Notes: generated from the letters alone by a model not told the origin. A stretch of 64,000 nucleotides of DNA from a virus (IMGVR_UViG_3300020057_000496:62001-126000), one strand, 5' to 3'; shown: positions 48,317 through 56,698, counted from the first letter of the stretch. Numbers and translations: made by a program.

Positions 48317-48760
48317 ATGCGAACTAAGATTAAATTCCCAATTGGTGACTGGTCAGATGATGGCCACGGCAGGTGTGACTGGTACATGGCTAGCACCACG
48401 ATGACGGTCGAGGACGTCAGAGAGGCACATTTTGCTTGTAAAAATAAGTTCGGGTTCGATATCGGTGAGATCTGTTCCCAGTACGGAGAGACGACTATCG
48501 ACTCCGATTTAGCTAAGAAGATTTCCGCCGTAGTTCCACTAGGTGATTATGCGTACGGCGCAGAAGGAAGTGGCGAATATACCTTTGAGTACAATACTGA
48601 GGCCGTTTTTGCGCTATGGATTGCTATCTTAAATAAGTCTAACCTAGATTTAGATTTAGTCACAGAAGAAGTAGCGATTGAAGCTATTCAGTTCAGCGGC
48701 CACGACTCGCTAGGGAGACATATAGTCGTACCGGGCTACGGAGTGTTCGGGGAAGCCTAG
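48317..48760 (+). CDS. Hypothetical acidic protein
   Basis: 147 residues, net acidic (MRTKIKFPIGDWSDDGHGRCDWYMASTTMTVEDVREAHF...). Unknown function. TAG is directly followed by the next GTG (one-base overlap). Confidence 0.6.
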   Translation: MRTKIKFPIGDWSDDGHGRCDWYMASTTMTVEDVREAHFACKNKFGFDIGEICSQYGETTIDSDLAKKISAVVPLGDYAYGAEGSGEYTFEYNTEAVFALWIAILNKSNLDLDLVTEEVAIEAIQFSGHDSLGRHIVVPGYGVFGEA

Positions 48761-48963
48761 TGGACTGCCAGGGGTGCTTCAAGCCAACGAAGGAGTACGG
48801 ACCTATCTGTCCTGAATGCAACCCACTACTGTTCGAAATGATCAAAGCTGGTGCGGACATAGGCGGGGTAGAGTACCGCTGGTCTGTACTCTGTCCCGCC
48901 TGCGTTCATCTCCATAAACAGGAACATGCCCTCAGCCGAGCGGGGCCTGACATCGAACTTTAG
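48760..48963 (+). CDS. Small zinc-ribbon protein
   Basis: 67 residues from GTG 48760. CQGC and CPEC (residues 3-21) form one likely zinc site, and CPAC near 47 hints at a second. No other feature. Confidence 0.6.
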   Translation: MDCQGCFKPTKEYGPICPECNPLLFEMIKAGADIGGVEYRWSVLCPACVHLHKQEHALSRAGPDIEL

Positions 48964-49040
48964 GCCACAACGCAAAGAGGCCACCCGGAGGCGACCTTTC
49001 TACAGGCATACGATTTCAGCGTTGCCCTTTACTGAGAGTA

Positions 49041-49113
49041 GAAATGGACAGGATTCGAACCTGCATCAATACCGTAATATGGTACCAGCCTTGACCAATT
49101 AGGCTACCATTTC
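49041..49113 (-). tRNA. tRNA, anticodon reads AUU (Asn-type)
   Basis: Acceptor GAAATGG/CCATTTC, D arm GCCTAATTGGTCAAGGC, anticodon arm GTACC-ATATTAC-GGTAT, T arm GCAGG-TTCGAAT-CCTGT; 73 nt, all stems intact. T33 then ATT gives anticodon AUU, which would read AAU (Asn); A34 is unusual for bacteria. Confidence 0.8.
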
Positions 49114-49122
49114 TATCCAAGT

Positions 49123-49191
49123 CGGACCGGCAGGAGTTAAACCTGCGTCCTGGGAGCGACCCAGTGCTCTGGTCGCTAGAGCTACGGTCCG
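49123..49191 (-). tRNA. tRNA with shortened anticodon arm
   Basis: Acceptor CGGACCG/CGGTCCG, D arm GCTC...GAGC, T arm GCAGG-TTTAACT-CCTGC. The anticodon arm CTGGGTCGCTCCCAG is only 15 bases; a 7-base loop GTCGCTC leaves four pairs and anticodon CGC (Ala-type), with a non-purine 37. Total 69 nt. Confidence 0.65.
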
Positions 49192-49196
49192 AAAAG

Positions 49197-49269
49197 CTGG
49201 CAGGGCACGACTTGAACGTGCATTTCCTGGTAACAGGCCCAGGGTCCTTTCTTTTAGATGACCTGCCAG
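49197..49269 (-). tRNA. tRNA with 8-base anticodon loop (GUU-like)
   Basis: Acceptor CTGGCAG/CTGCCAG and T arm GCACG-TTCAAGT-CGTGC are perfect. The anticodon stem CCTGG/CCAGG encloses GCCTGTTA, one base longer than normal; TGTTA suggests an Asn (GUU) origin. The D arm (CATCTAAAAGAAAGGA) is weak. Confidence 0.6.
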
Positions 49270-49350
49270 ACAAAGCGAGGCGACACCGGCGTTTCACCGA
49301 GACCTTTCGGCCTTGTCCCTCTCTAGAACTGTAGCCTGCCGACACTCTAA

Positions 49351-49432
49351 CTTCGGCAGCATGAGTCGAACATGCACCACTTTCTTTCTTCTTTTTAAGA
49401 AAGAATCGCTCTACCGTTGAGCTATACCGGAG
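49351..49432 (-). tRNA. tRNA with extended anticodon stem
   Basis: 82 nt. D arm GCTCAACGGTAGAGC and T arm GCATG-TTCGACT-CATGC are standard; acceptor CTCCGGT/GCCGAAG has one mismatch. Between them lies TTCTTTCTT-AAAAAG-AAGAAAGAA, a perfect 9-bp stem instead of 5. TTCTTAA within it suggests a Lys (CUU) origin. Between this and the previous tRNA (49270-49350) there may be a further, unclear tRNA-like sequence. Confidence 0.55.
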
Positions 49433-49520
49433 CAAGGACAGATTGGCCGTTTCTTAACAGAAAGTCAACTATTTTATTTCGAACAAACAAAATAAATCAT
49501 TCGAGCTTTCGGCCACTTGT

Positions 49521-50018
49521 GTGTCAGACTGGTGTCTACCTAATTACGACTCAACAGGGGGCCATATCGCAACATACGTTTCAAGTGCAACGTCATTCTT
49601 GACGCAGACCGGGAGCCTAGCTTTTTCTAAGCTGCGGGACGGGATCAAGGTCGATGTCCTGACACAACGCGGAACCTGGAAGCCGGGCACGGTCCGGAGC
49701 GTCGGGCGTCGGCCCATGTCGGACCTTACCTTCGTAGCCTCCGACGGAGACTCGATGGTAATACAGGCGACTGCCGGGTCCAAGTGGCTCCTGGCCGACG
49801 ACAGTATTTCTTTCGTTCTGGGCCCAGGTGACTTCGTGAAATCCTTACGGCTCAAGGTCTTTACTGGGGACGAGGTTCTGTTTGTTTTAGAGAACGAAAT
49901 GTGGCAGCTCCGGGAGGTCAGCGAGCCTCGGACGCGTGACGCCTGGACCATTGAACTGGCCGAAGACTTCTTCTTCGTCGCGACCGGCAACATCGTTATC
50001 GGTGGGAGCGCCAGGTGA
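49521..50018 (+). CDS. Free-standing Hint-domain (intein-like) protein, no endonuclease
   Basis: 165 residues from GTG 49521. Residues 25-75 (SFLTQTGSLAFSKLRDGIKVDVLTQRGTWKPGTVRSVGRRPMSDL) and the end (AWTIELAEDFFFVATGNIVIGG) match the N- and C-blocks of the inteins found in many ribonucleotide reductases and terminases, but the C-terminal HN or GN/C is replaced by GG and nothing follows to be spliced. It stops with a 4-bp overlap with the next Hint gene. Probably an intein that became a separate gene. Confidence 0.6.
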   Translation: MSDWCLPNYDSTGGHIATYVSSATSFLTQTGSLAFSKLRDGIKVDVLTQRGTWKPGTVRSVGRRPMSDLTFVASDGDSMVIQATAGSKWLLADDSISFVLGPGDFVKSLRLKVFTGDEVLFVLENEMWQLREVSEPRTRDAWTIELAEDFFFVATGNIVIGGSAR

Positions 50019-51013
50019 TTCATTCTTCCTCTTACGTTCTTACGAGCAAGGGGCTGCGGCGAGCAGGCGACATCCGTGACGCGGAGGTCGTCACGTTTGA
50101 CGAGAAGGGGGTTTCACTTACTTTAATCACCGAACCACGCCCTTTGTATAGGGAAGGCAATTTACTTACACTCGTGACCAGTGACGGCCACGAGCTTCTT
50201 TGTAGTGGCCTAATCAAAATCAAGACGCCGTTCGGGTTCATAGCGGGGACCGACCTGGCGGCAGGGGACCGCGTAAGCCTCCAGCCACGAGAGGGCAACT
50301 TTGGTGAAGCTAGCTTACTACACAACGACTGCGAGACTGGGCTCATTTTGGGACTACTAGCAAGGGGGACAGTCAGCGCCAAGGATACGCTGGCGCTTTT
50401 CGGTACCTCTTCTTTTATTGATCCTGAAGAAGCGCGGGCGGCAGTGGCCAGTCTTACGGCACTCTCTGGACCTGTAGAGTTGTTCGAAAAGAATATTGAC
50501 CAGATTGGCGGAAGTAAGCTTTTCTATTGGCTTGCCGACTACGTCAGTCACCCCGAGTTAATCCTCGACCAAGTGATTGAGCCCGTCATGAGTGGTTCGA
50601 TTGAGGCAACGCTCTGTTACCTCGCTGCGCTATTCGCGGACCCTGACCTCAAGGCAGAGCGACTGGGCGAACAGATCTCGGTTTACTCCTTGAAGACGCA
50701 CACCTTCGCTAGGCAGGTCCAGCTCTTACTACTTAATCACGGGATTCTTTCTAGTGTCCATGGAAAAGTTGTCTACATGGACATGAAATCTTTTTCTTCT
50801 TTAATTGGCAAAATCGCCAGATACGGCCGGACCTTTTCTTACAGCGACAAGCTCTGGGCGATGTTAGATCCGTTTTTCAATCAACAGCGGGCTTTCTTCT
50901 CCACTGTTAGGTCTGTTAAAACTAGTCAGATGAGTTCCGCGCCGGACTCGTCGGGAATATACGCCATATCAAGTCAACCATATATAGCTAACGGACTTAT
51001 TGTCCAGGAATAG
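50015..51013 (+). CDS. Free-standing intein-like protein with LAGLIDADG domain
   Basis: 332 residues. Hint N-block SSYVLTSKGLRRAGDIRDAEVVTFDEKG, block B-like VTSDGHELLCS, a degenerate LAGLIDADG pair (TGLILGLLARGTV and ATLCYLAALFADPD), and a C-block SGIYAISSQPYIANGLIVQE. YIANGLIVQE corresponds to YIANGLVVHN of ribonucleotide reductase inteins with the essential HN changed to QE. It directly precedes the reductase start by 6 bp. Splicing is not expected; nuclease activity is uncertain. Confidence 0.65.
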   Translation: MIHSSSYVLTSKGLRRAGDIRDAEVVTFDEKGVSLTLITEPRPLYREGNLLTLVTSDGHELLCSGLIKIKTPFGFIAGTDLAAGDRVSLQPREGNFGEASLLHNDCETGLILGLLARGTVSAKDTLALFGTSSFIDPEEARAAVASLTALSGPVELFEKNIDQIGGSKLFYWLADYVSHPELILDQVIEPVMSGSIEATLCYLAALFADPDLKAERLGEQISVYSLKTHTFARQVQLLLLNHGILSSVHGKVVYMDMKSFSSLIGKIARYGRTFSYSDKLWAMLDPFFNQQRAFFSTVRSVKTSQMSSAPDSSGIYAISSQPYIANGLIVQE

Positions 51014-51019
51014 CAACGC

Positions 51020-52942
51020 ATGTCAAATATTCTCACCGACGCTTTTCTCGCCAAGTACGCTACTAAGGCCCCACCGTTCGGTGGCTCCGGCTTGGGCCAG
51101 TTCGTTGCTAATCGTACTTACGCCCGCCTCAAGGCGGACGGAACAAAAGAGCACTGGAGGGAAACTATCGCTAGGTGCGTGAATGGTGCCCAAACGATTG
51201 GTGCAGAGTTCACCGAAGACGAAGCTATGGCGCTTTTCGATCACATGTTCAATCTGCGCGGCCTAGTTGCTGGGCGTTGCCTGTGGCAACTAGGCGTAGA
51301 TAACATGATCGAAAGATTCGGTTTTGGCAGCCTAGTGAACTGTTATTATACAAATATCGAATCGATTGATGATATTAGGTACTTATTTACTATGTTAACC
51401 TTAGGTGGCGGGGTCGGCGTAGGAATAAAGCGCGCCATGATCCACGAGTTCCCTAAAGTCAAGCATAATGTTACTATCTCGCACGAACGAACTAACGATG
51501 CCTCGTTTATAGTACCTGACAGCCGTGAGGGTTGGGCAGAACTCCTAGTCAAGACACTTGAGTCTTATTTTTTTACCGGTAAGTCATTTACATACTCGAC
51601 TATCTTAGTGCGTCCTCCTGGGTCAAAACTTGCCAGCTTTGGTGGTCGCGCCTCTGGCCCGCAAGCTTTAATTGATGGCATTAAGGATATTTGCAATCTA
51701 CTGGACGGTCGTGCTGGCAAAAAGATTCGCAGCATTGATTCTTTAGATATAGTAAATATTATTGGGCGAGTTGCCGTTGCCGGGTCTTCCCGGCGTAGCG
51801 CTATTTTAGCGATTGGCGATACGGACGATTACAGTTATTTACGCGCGAAGAACTGGGCCGCTGGTAAGATTCCGGCATGGAGGTCCCAGTCTAATAATAG
51901 CGTAGCTGCCGATAGTTACGACCAGATTGTAGAAGAGTTATGGAAGGGATATACGGGAGACTCTGAGCCGTACGGCTTAGTAAATCTAGAATTAGCAAAA
52001 AAGTACGGTCGCCTAGGCGAACTAAGACCAGATCCAAACATTGAAGGTTTTAACCCCTGCGCGGAGCAGGCACTAGAGAGTCGTGGGTGTTGCAATCTAT
52101 CTACCGTATTCCTGCCACTAATTTCGTCGCGCGACCAATTCTTTGAGGTGTCCAGATTACTCTTTAAGGTCCAAAAAGCAATCACGCGCCTACATCATGT
52201 AGACAAAGAGACCGAAGAGATTACCCACAAGACTCGTCGAGTGGGTCAGTCTATTACTGGCTGGATGCAATTAACATCAGAGCAGTTATCGTGGATTAGC
52301 CCTGCATATTCTCATCTCAGAGAATACGACAAGTCACTCTCGGCTCAATGGGGTATTAATCAATCAATTCGCATTAGTACTTGTCAACCGTCTGGAACCA
52401 TGTCCCTTTTGCCGTTCGTAACTCCGGGAGTACACCCGGCGTATGCAACTCACTTTATTCGGAGAGTCAGACTCGCTGCCGACGACAACCTCGTTCAACA
52501 GGCCAGTAAGAATGGCTACGAAGTAGAATACGAAATTCAACTTGACGGTAGTAAAAACCACAATATCTGTATCGTTAATTTCCCCTGCGAAATGCCAAGC
52601 CATGCCGTGACTAGTAATCAACTATCGGCGATTGGTCAACTAAACTGGCTCGTAAGGGTAAATACCGACTGGAGTGATTCGGCCGTCTCGTCTACCGTTT
52701 ATTACAAGCGAGAAGAACTTGAGGAAATCAAGGCTTGGTTAAGGGATAATTACGAATCTAAGATCAAGGCAGTTTCTTTTTTACTGCACCAGGACCATGG
52801 CTTTGCGCAACCACCTTACGAAGAGATCTCGCGAGAGCAGTTCACGAAGATGTCTTCTCAAATTACCAGTACTAGCTTCGACGACGAAGGATCAGAGGAA
52901 ATCGATCTAGAGTGTGCCGGCGGGCACTGTCCGATTAAATAA
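51020..52942 (+). CDS. nrdJ: Class II (adenosylcobalamin) ribonucleotide reductase
   Basis: 640 residues. VNCYYTNIESIDDIRYLFTMLTLGGGVGVGIKRA, NPCAEQALESRGCCNLSTVFLP (active-site region), STCQPSGTMSLLPFVTPGVHPAY and the C-terminal redox pair ECAGGHCPIK identify a monomeric RTPR-like enzyme. It makes deoxynucleotides anywhere oxygen or not, but needs host cobalamin. No intein interrupts it, although two Hint proteins lie just upstream. Confidence 0.93.
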   Translation: MSNILTDAFLAKYATKAPPFGGSGLGQFVANRTYARLKADGTKEHWRETIARCVNGAQTIGAEFTEDEAMALFDHMFNLRGLVAGRCLWQLGVDNMIERFGFGSLVNCYYTNIESIDDIRYLFTMLTLGGGVGVGIKRAMIHEFPKVKHNVTISHERTNDASFIVPDSREGWAELLVKTLESYFFTGKSFTYSTILVRPPGSKLASFGGRASGPQALIDGIKDICNLLDGRAGKKIRSIDSLDIVNIIGRVAVAGSSRRSAILAIGDTDDYSYLRAKNWAAGKIPAWRSQSNNSVAADSYDQIVEELWKGYTGDSEPYGLVNLELAKKYGRLGELRPDPNIEGFNPCAEQALESRGCCNLSTVFLPLISSRDQFFEVSRLLFKVQKAITRLHHVDKETEEITHKTRRVGQSITGWMQLTSEQLSWISPAYSHLREYDKSLSAQWGINQSIRISTCQPSGTMSLLPFVTPGVHPAYATHFIRRVRLAADDNLVQQASKNGYEVEYEIQLDGSKNHNICIVNFPCEMPSHAVTSNQLSAIGQLNWLVRVNTDWSDSAVSSTVYYKREELEEIKAWLRDNYESKIKAVSFLLHQDHGFAQPPYEEISREQFTKMSSQITSTSFDDEGSEEIDLECAGGHCPIK

Positions 52943-52979
52943 TGCTCTCCCACATTCTAACCGGCGCACGGTGTTCATA

Positions 52980-53189
52980 ATGCTATACCATATAATAACT
53001 TCATATACTTGTGGGGATTGTTATCAAAGAAATATAAGTTGGTCCGCCGAGGAGTACGAAAGAGAACAAAGAGAACCAAGTTCAACATTCACCGTCTGCA
53101 CCCACGACTCAACTGGTATACATTTCGGAGAAGAAATCTGCCCCTGGTATGCTGTAAACAAAGAGATTGATGAAGGATATGACATTTAA
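52980..53189 (+). CDS. MLY-family outlier on the plus strand
   Basis: 69 residues: MLYHIITSYTCGDCYQRNISW..., with CGDC and CTHDSTGIH. The start and TSY match the 6-19 kb cluster more than 33 kb away and on the other strand. The cysteine pair is N-terminal rather than C-terminal. Its end overlaps the primase-like gene. Confidence 0.6.
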   Translation: MLYHIITSYTCGDCYQRNISWSAEEYEREQREPSSTFTVCTHDSTGIHFGEEICPWYAVNKEIDEGYDI

Positions 53190-54720
53190 TAACAATAGAA
53201 TGATTAACAACTTGTACCATGATCGAGCTTACCCTGCGAAGGAGGTTTCGGCTAAGGGAACTTGCGCTTACACATTCCCTTCTTTGGCGGCTGCCGAAGA
53301 GTCCGGCAGGTCCTTCATGCTTATGCCGAAGAATAATCTGATAGTTATCGATTTCGATAGGTCGGAGCCTGCTTATAAAACTGAGCCTTACTTCATTTAC
53401 CTTGACTGGCTAAAGTCTCGCGAAGTCGCTTACTTCGAATGGAACTCCGGACGGGCCGGACACCGGCATCTCGTTGTAGCTTTCTCTACCGTTGCGTTGC
53501 AGACGGAAGCGTGGCATTACTTGAAGTCCATCAAGTTGCCGTGTCGCTGGAACCAGTACTGTCGGCCGCCGCTCGCGCCTCACAAGCACGGCCTGAATGT
53601 CGGACTTTGTGACGGAGTAACTTTAGAAGATGTAGAAAGGGTACTTTCCGTACAGTCGGACGGTGAGTTCGAATCCCCAAATCACTTGCTGAACAATACG
53701 GTGCGTGTCCTGCGTCCGGCTCCGCCTCGTGCCCTCAGTCAGGAGATGCAGGCTTTCCTTGTGTCCGGAGCCCCTGCCGAATCAGACCGTTCTTACTTCG
53801 TGACGAAGGTGGCGCTGGCACTCGTGAATTCCGGCTATTCTGATACGGACGGCGGTGCCGCACTGGCCAATCCGAAGAACGGAATCTCGGCACATATCCT
53901 TGACAAGCGGCGGGGGACGCAAGAACAGGCCCGTTACGGCCAGTTCTTCATGCGTAAGGCGCGGGTTTTCGCCCAGAAGAATCCAGTCCAGGTGGTTCGC
54001 TCCGAAGAAGAAACAGAACAAAACAGGAAACTTCTTTTCTTTATACAGAACCGTCCGTGGCCCGGACGTACCGGCTCAAGTGACTTGAGCACGCTGGAGG
54101 CACATCTTGGCTGCGCGTTGCGAGCCGGAAGCAAGCAGTACGGCCTCTCCGCAAGAGAACAGGAGCTGGAGTCCCGTCTAGCCCTAAAGACCTGCCTGAA
54201 GGCCAACCGGCGGCTTGTCGAGGCCGGCTGGCTCCGTCGGGTAAAGAAGGGGTCAGGGGACGAGGCTTCGGTCTGGGTGGTTGGCCTACCCTCCCACCTA
54301 GAGCAAGAGTACCACACTACCTTCCAAGAGAGAGATGCAAGAGAGTGTGGTAGATTAGCTCGCCCCGTAAAAAGCCCCGTATTCCGTGCCTTTCTCTCTG
54401 GCGGGTTGCGTGGACTCGGGCAGGCCGCAGGCAGGGTGATGCCTTACCTGGAGGCCGGAATCACCTCTACAGGGCTCCTGGCTCGCAAGACTGGGCTGTC
54501 CGTCTGGAGTGTCCGGCGGGCTTTGAAGATCCTTTCAGGGGTCGGGATGGTAAAGAGCACCTCGGAAGGGTTCGTTTTGGGTCGGGAAGTCCCGGAATTC
54601 CTGGAGAAGTCGGCTAACCGGAAGCTGGAGCTGATTTCAGCCAGGCACGTCCGCGAACGGGACGCCTGGAAGGCTGGCCGGGTCGCCCGGCAGATCGCGG
54701 AATACCGCCTCTGTGCCTAG
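53170..54720 (+). CDS. Primase-polymerase-like replication protein with winged helix
   Basis: About 516 residues. LIVIDFDR (D-x-D) near 52, FEWNSGRAGHRHLVVAF (conserved histidine) and APHKHGLNVG recall the archaeo-eukaryotic primase fold of plasmid and phage Rep proteins. The C-terminal half contains GLLARKTGLSVWSVRRALKILSGVGMVK, a winged helix. No helicase motif. It may initiate replication at a specific origin or prime repair; start codon among TTG 53167, ATG 53170 and ATG 53179 is uncertain. Confidence 0.6.
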   Translation: MKDMTFNNNRMINNLYHDRAYPAKEVSAKGTCAYTFPSLAAAEESGRSFMLMPKNNLIVIDFDRSEPAYKTEPYFIYLDWLKSREVAYFEWNSGRAGHRHLVVAFSTVALQTEAWHYLKSIKLPCRWNQYCRPPLAPHKHGLNVGLCDGVTLEDVERVLSVQSDGEFESPNHLLNNTVRVLRPAPPRALSQEMQAFLVSGAPAESDRSYFVTKVALALVNSGYSDTDGGAALANPKNGISAHILDKRRGTQEQARYGQFFMRKARVFAQKNPVQVVRSEEETEQNRKLLFFIQNRPWPGRTGSSDLSTLEAHLGCALRAGSKQYGLSAREQELESRLALKTCLKANRRLVEAGWLRRVKKGSGDEASVWVVGLPSHLEQEYHTTFQERDARECGRLARPVKSPVFRAFLSGGLRGLGQAAGRVMPYLEAGITSTGLLARKTGLSVWSVRRALKILSGVGMVKSTSEGFVLGREVPEFLEKSANRKLELISARHVRERDAWKAGRVARQIAEYRLCA

Positions 54721-54783
54721 AATTCTGTTGACGAACCATGCCTAGTCGTGTTAACGTGCGGATCTCTGGATAGGGGGTATGCC

Positions 54784-55098
54784 ATGGCGAAGCTGATACT
54801 TACATTACTGTGTGTTCTTCTGGCTAGTTCGGCATTTGCGTGGACCAAATGCACGACTCGTGGGGCGAACACGTACTGCGACGACGGGACCACCTTGCAC
54901 CGGACTCCGGGCGGTGGAATTGTGGATTACAAGACCGGCGAGACGCACTCGCGGTACGGGCAACACCTTTACAGTAATAAAGACGGTTCGTGGCGCGCGA
55001 AGAACGGCAAGGGGCGAGTCACGAGTAGCCTGAATCACAAGCCTCAAGTCAAGGACCGGGTCCTGGACGAGATCTTCGGCAACTCGGAGGACTGGTAG
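54784..55098 (+). CDS. Small secreted protein
   Basis: 104 residues. Signal peptide MAKLILTLLCVLLASSAFAW followed by TKCTTRGANTYCDDGTTLHRT, with two cysteines that could form a disulfide. Unknown role, perhaps in the periplasm or for superinfection control. Confidence 0.6.
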   Translation: MAKLILTLLCVLLASSAFAWTKCTTRGANTYCDDGTTLHRTPGGGIVDYKTGETHSRYGQHLYSNKDGSWRAKNGKGRVTSSLNHKPQVKDRVLDEIFGNSEDW

Positions 55099-55118
55099 TC
55101 GTGAGTAAAGGAACTTCC

Positions 55119-55161
55119 TGATTCATCGATTCTCCGGGGCGGAAACCCCGTCCTTTAGGGC
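55119..55161 (+). mobile_element. Orphan IS right-end-like element (truncated)
   Basis: TGATTCATCGATTCTCCGGGG...CCCCGTCCTTTAGGGC is the inverted counterpart of the element at 62208-62261. The hairpin is intact up to GGGC, then the sequence departs (CGTACAGAG). Confidence 0.5.
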
Positions 55162-55192
55162 CGTACAGAGCGCCACCGCAGTTTAGGAACCA

Positions 55193-55333
55193 ATGCTTTA
55201 CTATATTCAAACTGGCGTTTGGTGTTCTCATTGCGACAACCCAGTCAACGGCATCAAGGCGAACCATATTCGGGTTTCCTGGCAGTCTTGGTTTTGCTTA
55301 TTTCAGAATCGAACAAGCGCTTGTTCGAAGTAG
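55193..55333 (+). CDS. MLY-like 46-residue protein with CxxC
   Basis: MLYYIQTGVWCSHCDNPVNGIKANHIRVSWQSWFCLF... The MLYYIQTG start resembles the MLY family and WCSHC could bind metal with the later cysteine. Plus strand, directly after an IS-like remnant. Confidence 0.45.
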   Translation: MLYYIQTGVWCSHCDNPVNGIKANHIRVSWQSWFCLFQNRTSACSK

Positions 55334-55346
55334 AGAGGGATGCGAA

Positions 55347-55589
55347 TTGAAGAATGACGGCGCGCTACCCGAACTCGGCGTTCGGGATTTGAGATTGAAA
55401 TTACGCTTGACTCAAGAGGAGTTGGCGCACGCGATAGGGGTGACGTTCTCGACGATCAATCGCTGGGAGAACGGCCATGCCAAGCCCAGTAAGCTCGCCA
55501 GGCGCGCTATCGAGCTTTTGCGGCAGACTCGCGGAATGACGGCCGCGTCGCGTCAGAGCAGTAAGTCGAGTACTACTCAATTCATTTGA
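55347..55589 (+). CDS. XRE-type helix-turn-helix regulator
   Basis: 80 residues from TTG 55347 (AGAGAGGGA upstream). GVRDLRLKLRLTQEELAHAIGVTFSTINRWENGHAKPSKLARRAIELL is a textbook HTH_3 domain of plant-/phage-type small regulators. Followed within 5 bp by a tRNA gene. Confidence 0.85.
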   Translation: MKNDGALPELGVRDLRLKLRLTQEELAHAIGVTFSTINRWENGHAKPSKLARRAIELLRQTRGMTAASRQSSKSSTTQFI

Positions 55590-55593
55590 CGCT

Positions 55594-55666
55594 GCGCCCG
55601 TAGCCCAATTGGAAGAGGCACTTCCCTCAAGAGGAAGTTAGTGTCCGTTCGAATCGGACCGGGCGT
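55594..55666 (+). tRNA. tRNA with CAA anticodon (Leu-type) and short variable loop
   Basis: Acceptor GCGCCCG/CGGGCGT, anticodon arm CTTCC-CTCAAGA-GGAAG (anticodon CAA), T arm GTCCG-TTCGAAT-CGGAC; 73 nt. The D stem is weak (three pairs). CAA is a Leu anticodon, but the variable loop is only five bases (TTAGT), whereas bacterial tRNA-Leu is class II with a long arm. Confidence 0.85.
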
Positions 55667-55693
55667 ATTCAGGAGTGGTGGGAGGCTTCAAGC

Positions 55694-56434
55694 ATGGGCA
55701 CTGTGTTCGTAGGTGATCTACATGGGCGTATCAGGACCTTACGTGAGATTGAAAAACTGGATCACTACTTTGTCTTCATGGGGGACTTCCTGGACTCGTT
55801 CACGCAGTCACGCGAGGATCAAATCGAAGTGGTCCGGGAGGTGCTACGCCTGGACGGAGAAGGCAAGGCCAGGTTCCTGCTCGGCAATCACGAATTGAGT
55901 TATGCAAACCCGGACTGGCGCTGTTCTGGCTGGAATAAGCAGACACAGCACGCCGTTGCTCCGTACCTAGATCAGCTATTGCGACGCGGCTTGAACTGGT
56001 ATTCACCGGGACCAGGAGTTCTCGTTACTCACGCCGGGGTCACGGCGCGACTCTGGCATTTGCTGACCGACTACCCGGCATTCGACACGCCAGAGGCGAA
56101 GCTCGACGAGTGCTGTTGTCAGATAAATCGTGCGAGTGGGGACGCCTATTCATGGCTATATGCGGCTGGAGCCGGTCGAGGTGGGGGCAGCCTGTTGCCA
56201 GGCCCATTTTGGTGTGACTGGAATTCCGAATTCGAACCTGTTTCCGGACTAACACAGATTGTCGGGCACACGGCAGTGGTGGAAAGTACCCGCTTCTTTA
56301 AGCAAACGACGAGACAGGGGTTGCGCCAGACCCCGAACGGAGACTGGAACATAGACTGCCTAGATCTCGATACGGCACGGACGGTATTACTGTACGAAGA
56401 AGGCGCCTTGACGCCACTTCCGCTAGGGGGCTAG
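55694..56434 (+). CDS. Calcineurin-like phosphoesterase
   Basis: 246 residues. VFVGDLHGR, FMGDFLDS, LLGNHELS, VTHAGV and VGHTAVVES are the five metal-binding motifs of serine/threonine-phosphatase-like enzymes such as lambda phosphatase. Substrate unknown: protein phosphate or a nucleotide. Confidence 0.88.
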   Translation: MGTVFVGDLHGRIRTLREIEKLDHYFVFMGDFLDSFTQSREDQIEVVREVLRLDGEGKARFLLGNHELSYANPDWRCSGWNKQTQHAVAPYLDQLLRRGLNWYSPGPGVLVTHAGVTARLWHLLTDYPAFDTPEAKLDECCCQINRASGDAYSWLYAAGAGRGGGSLLPGPFWCDWNSEFEPVSGLTQIVGHTAVVESTRFFKQTTRQGLRQTPNGDWNIDCLDLDTARTVLLYEEGALTPLPLGG

Positions 56435-56698
56435 ATGGGAATCTACGACACTCTTCATGGTAAGTGTGCTCACTGTGGAGAATACTGCGAGAAACAACAG
56501 AAGCCCGGTACGTTTATCTTTTTCGATCTAGAAAGGGCAACCGGAGCAGAGCTAGCGCGATTCTGTGGCAAGAATGAATTGCTCTGTGGGATGTGCAGCG
56601 GCGTTACCGTCGTTACTATCGAAGTGGAGAAGGTGTCAGTATCTATCAGTAAAAAGGAAAAGGAAATAGCAAAGGAAATAGCAAGGGGGCAGTCGTGA
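56435..56698 (+). CDS. Small double zinc-ribbon protein
   Basis: 87 residues: CAHCGEYC (residues 11-18) and CGKNELLCGMC (near 44-54), ending in a charged helix. It starts one base after the phosphoesterase stop. Unknown role. Confidence 0.6.
   Translation: MGIYDTLHGKCAHCGEYCEKQQKPGTFIFFDLERATGAELARFCGKNELLCGMCSGVTVVTIEVEKVSVSISKKEKEIAKEIARGQS

Noticed and set aside
49016-49435. 139-codon minus-strand frame
   Set aside because: It lies across four tRNA genes whose stems are clear.
51020-52942. Intein inside the ribonucleotide reductase
   Set aside because: The reductase reads continuously through all motifs; the Hint sequences lie upstream with their own starts and stops.
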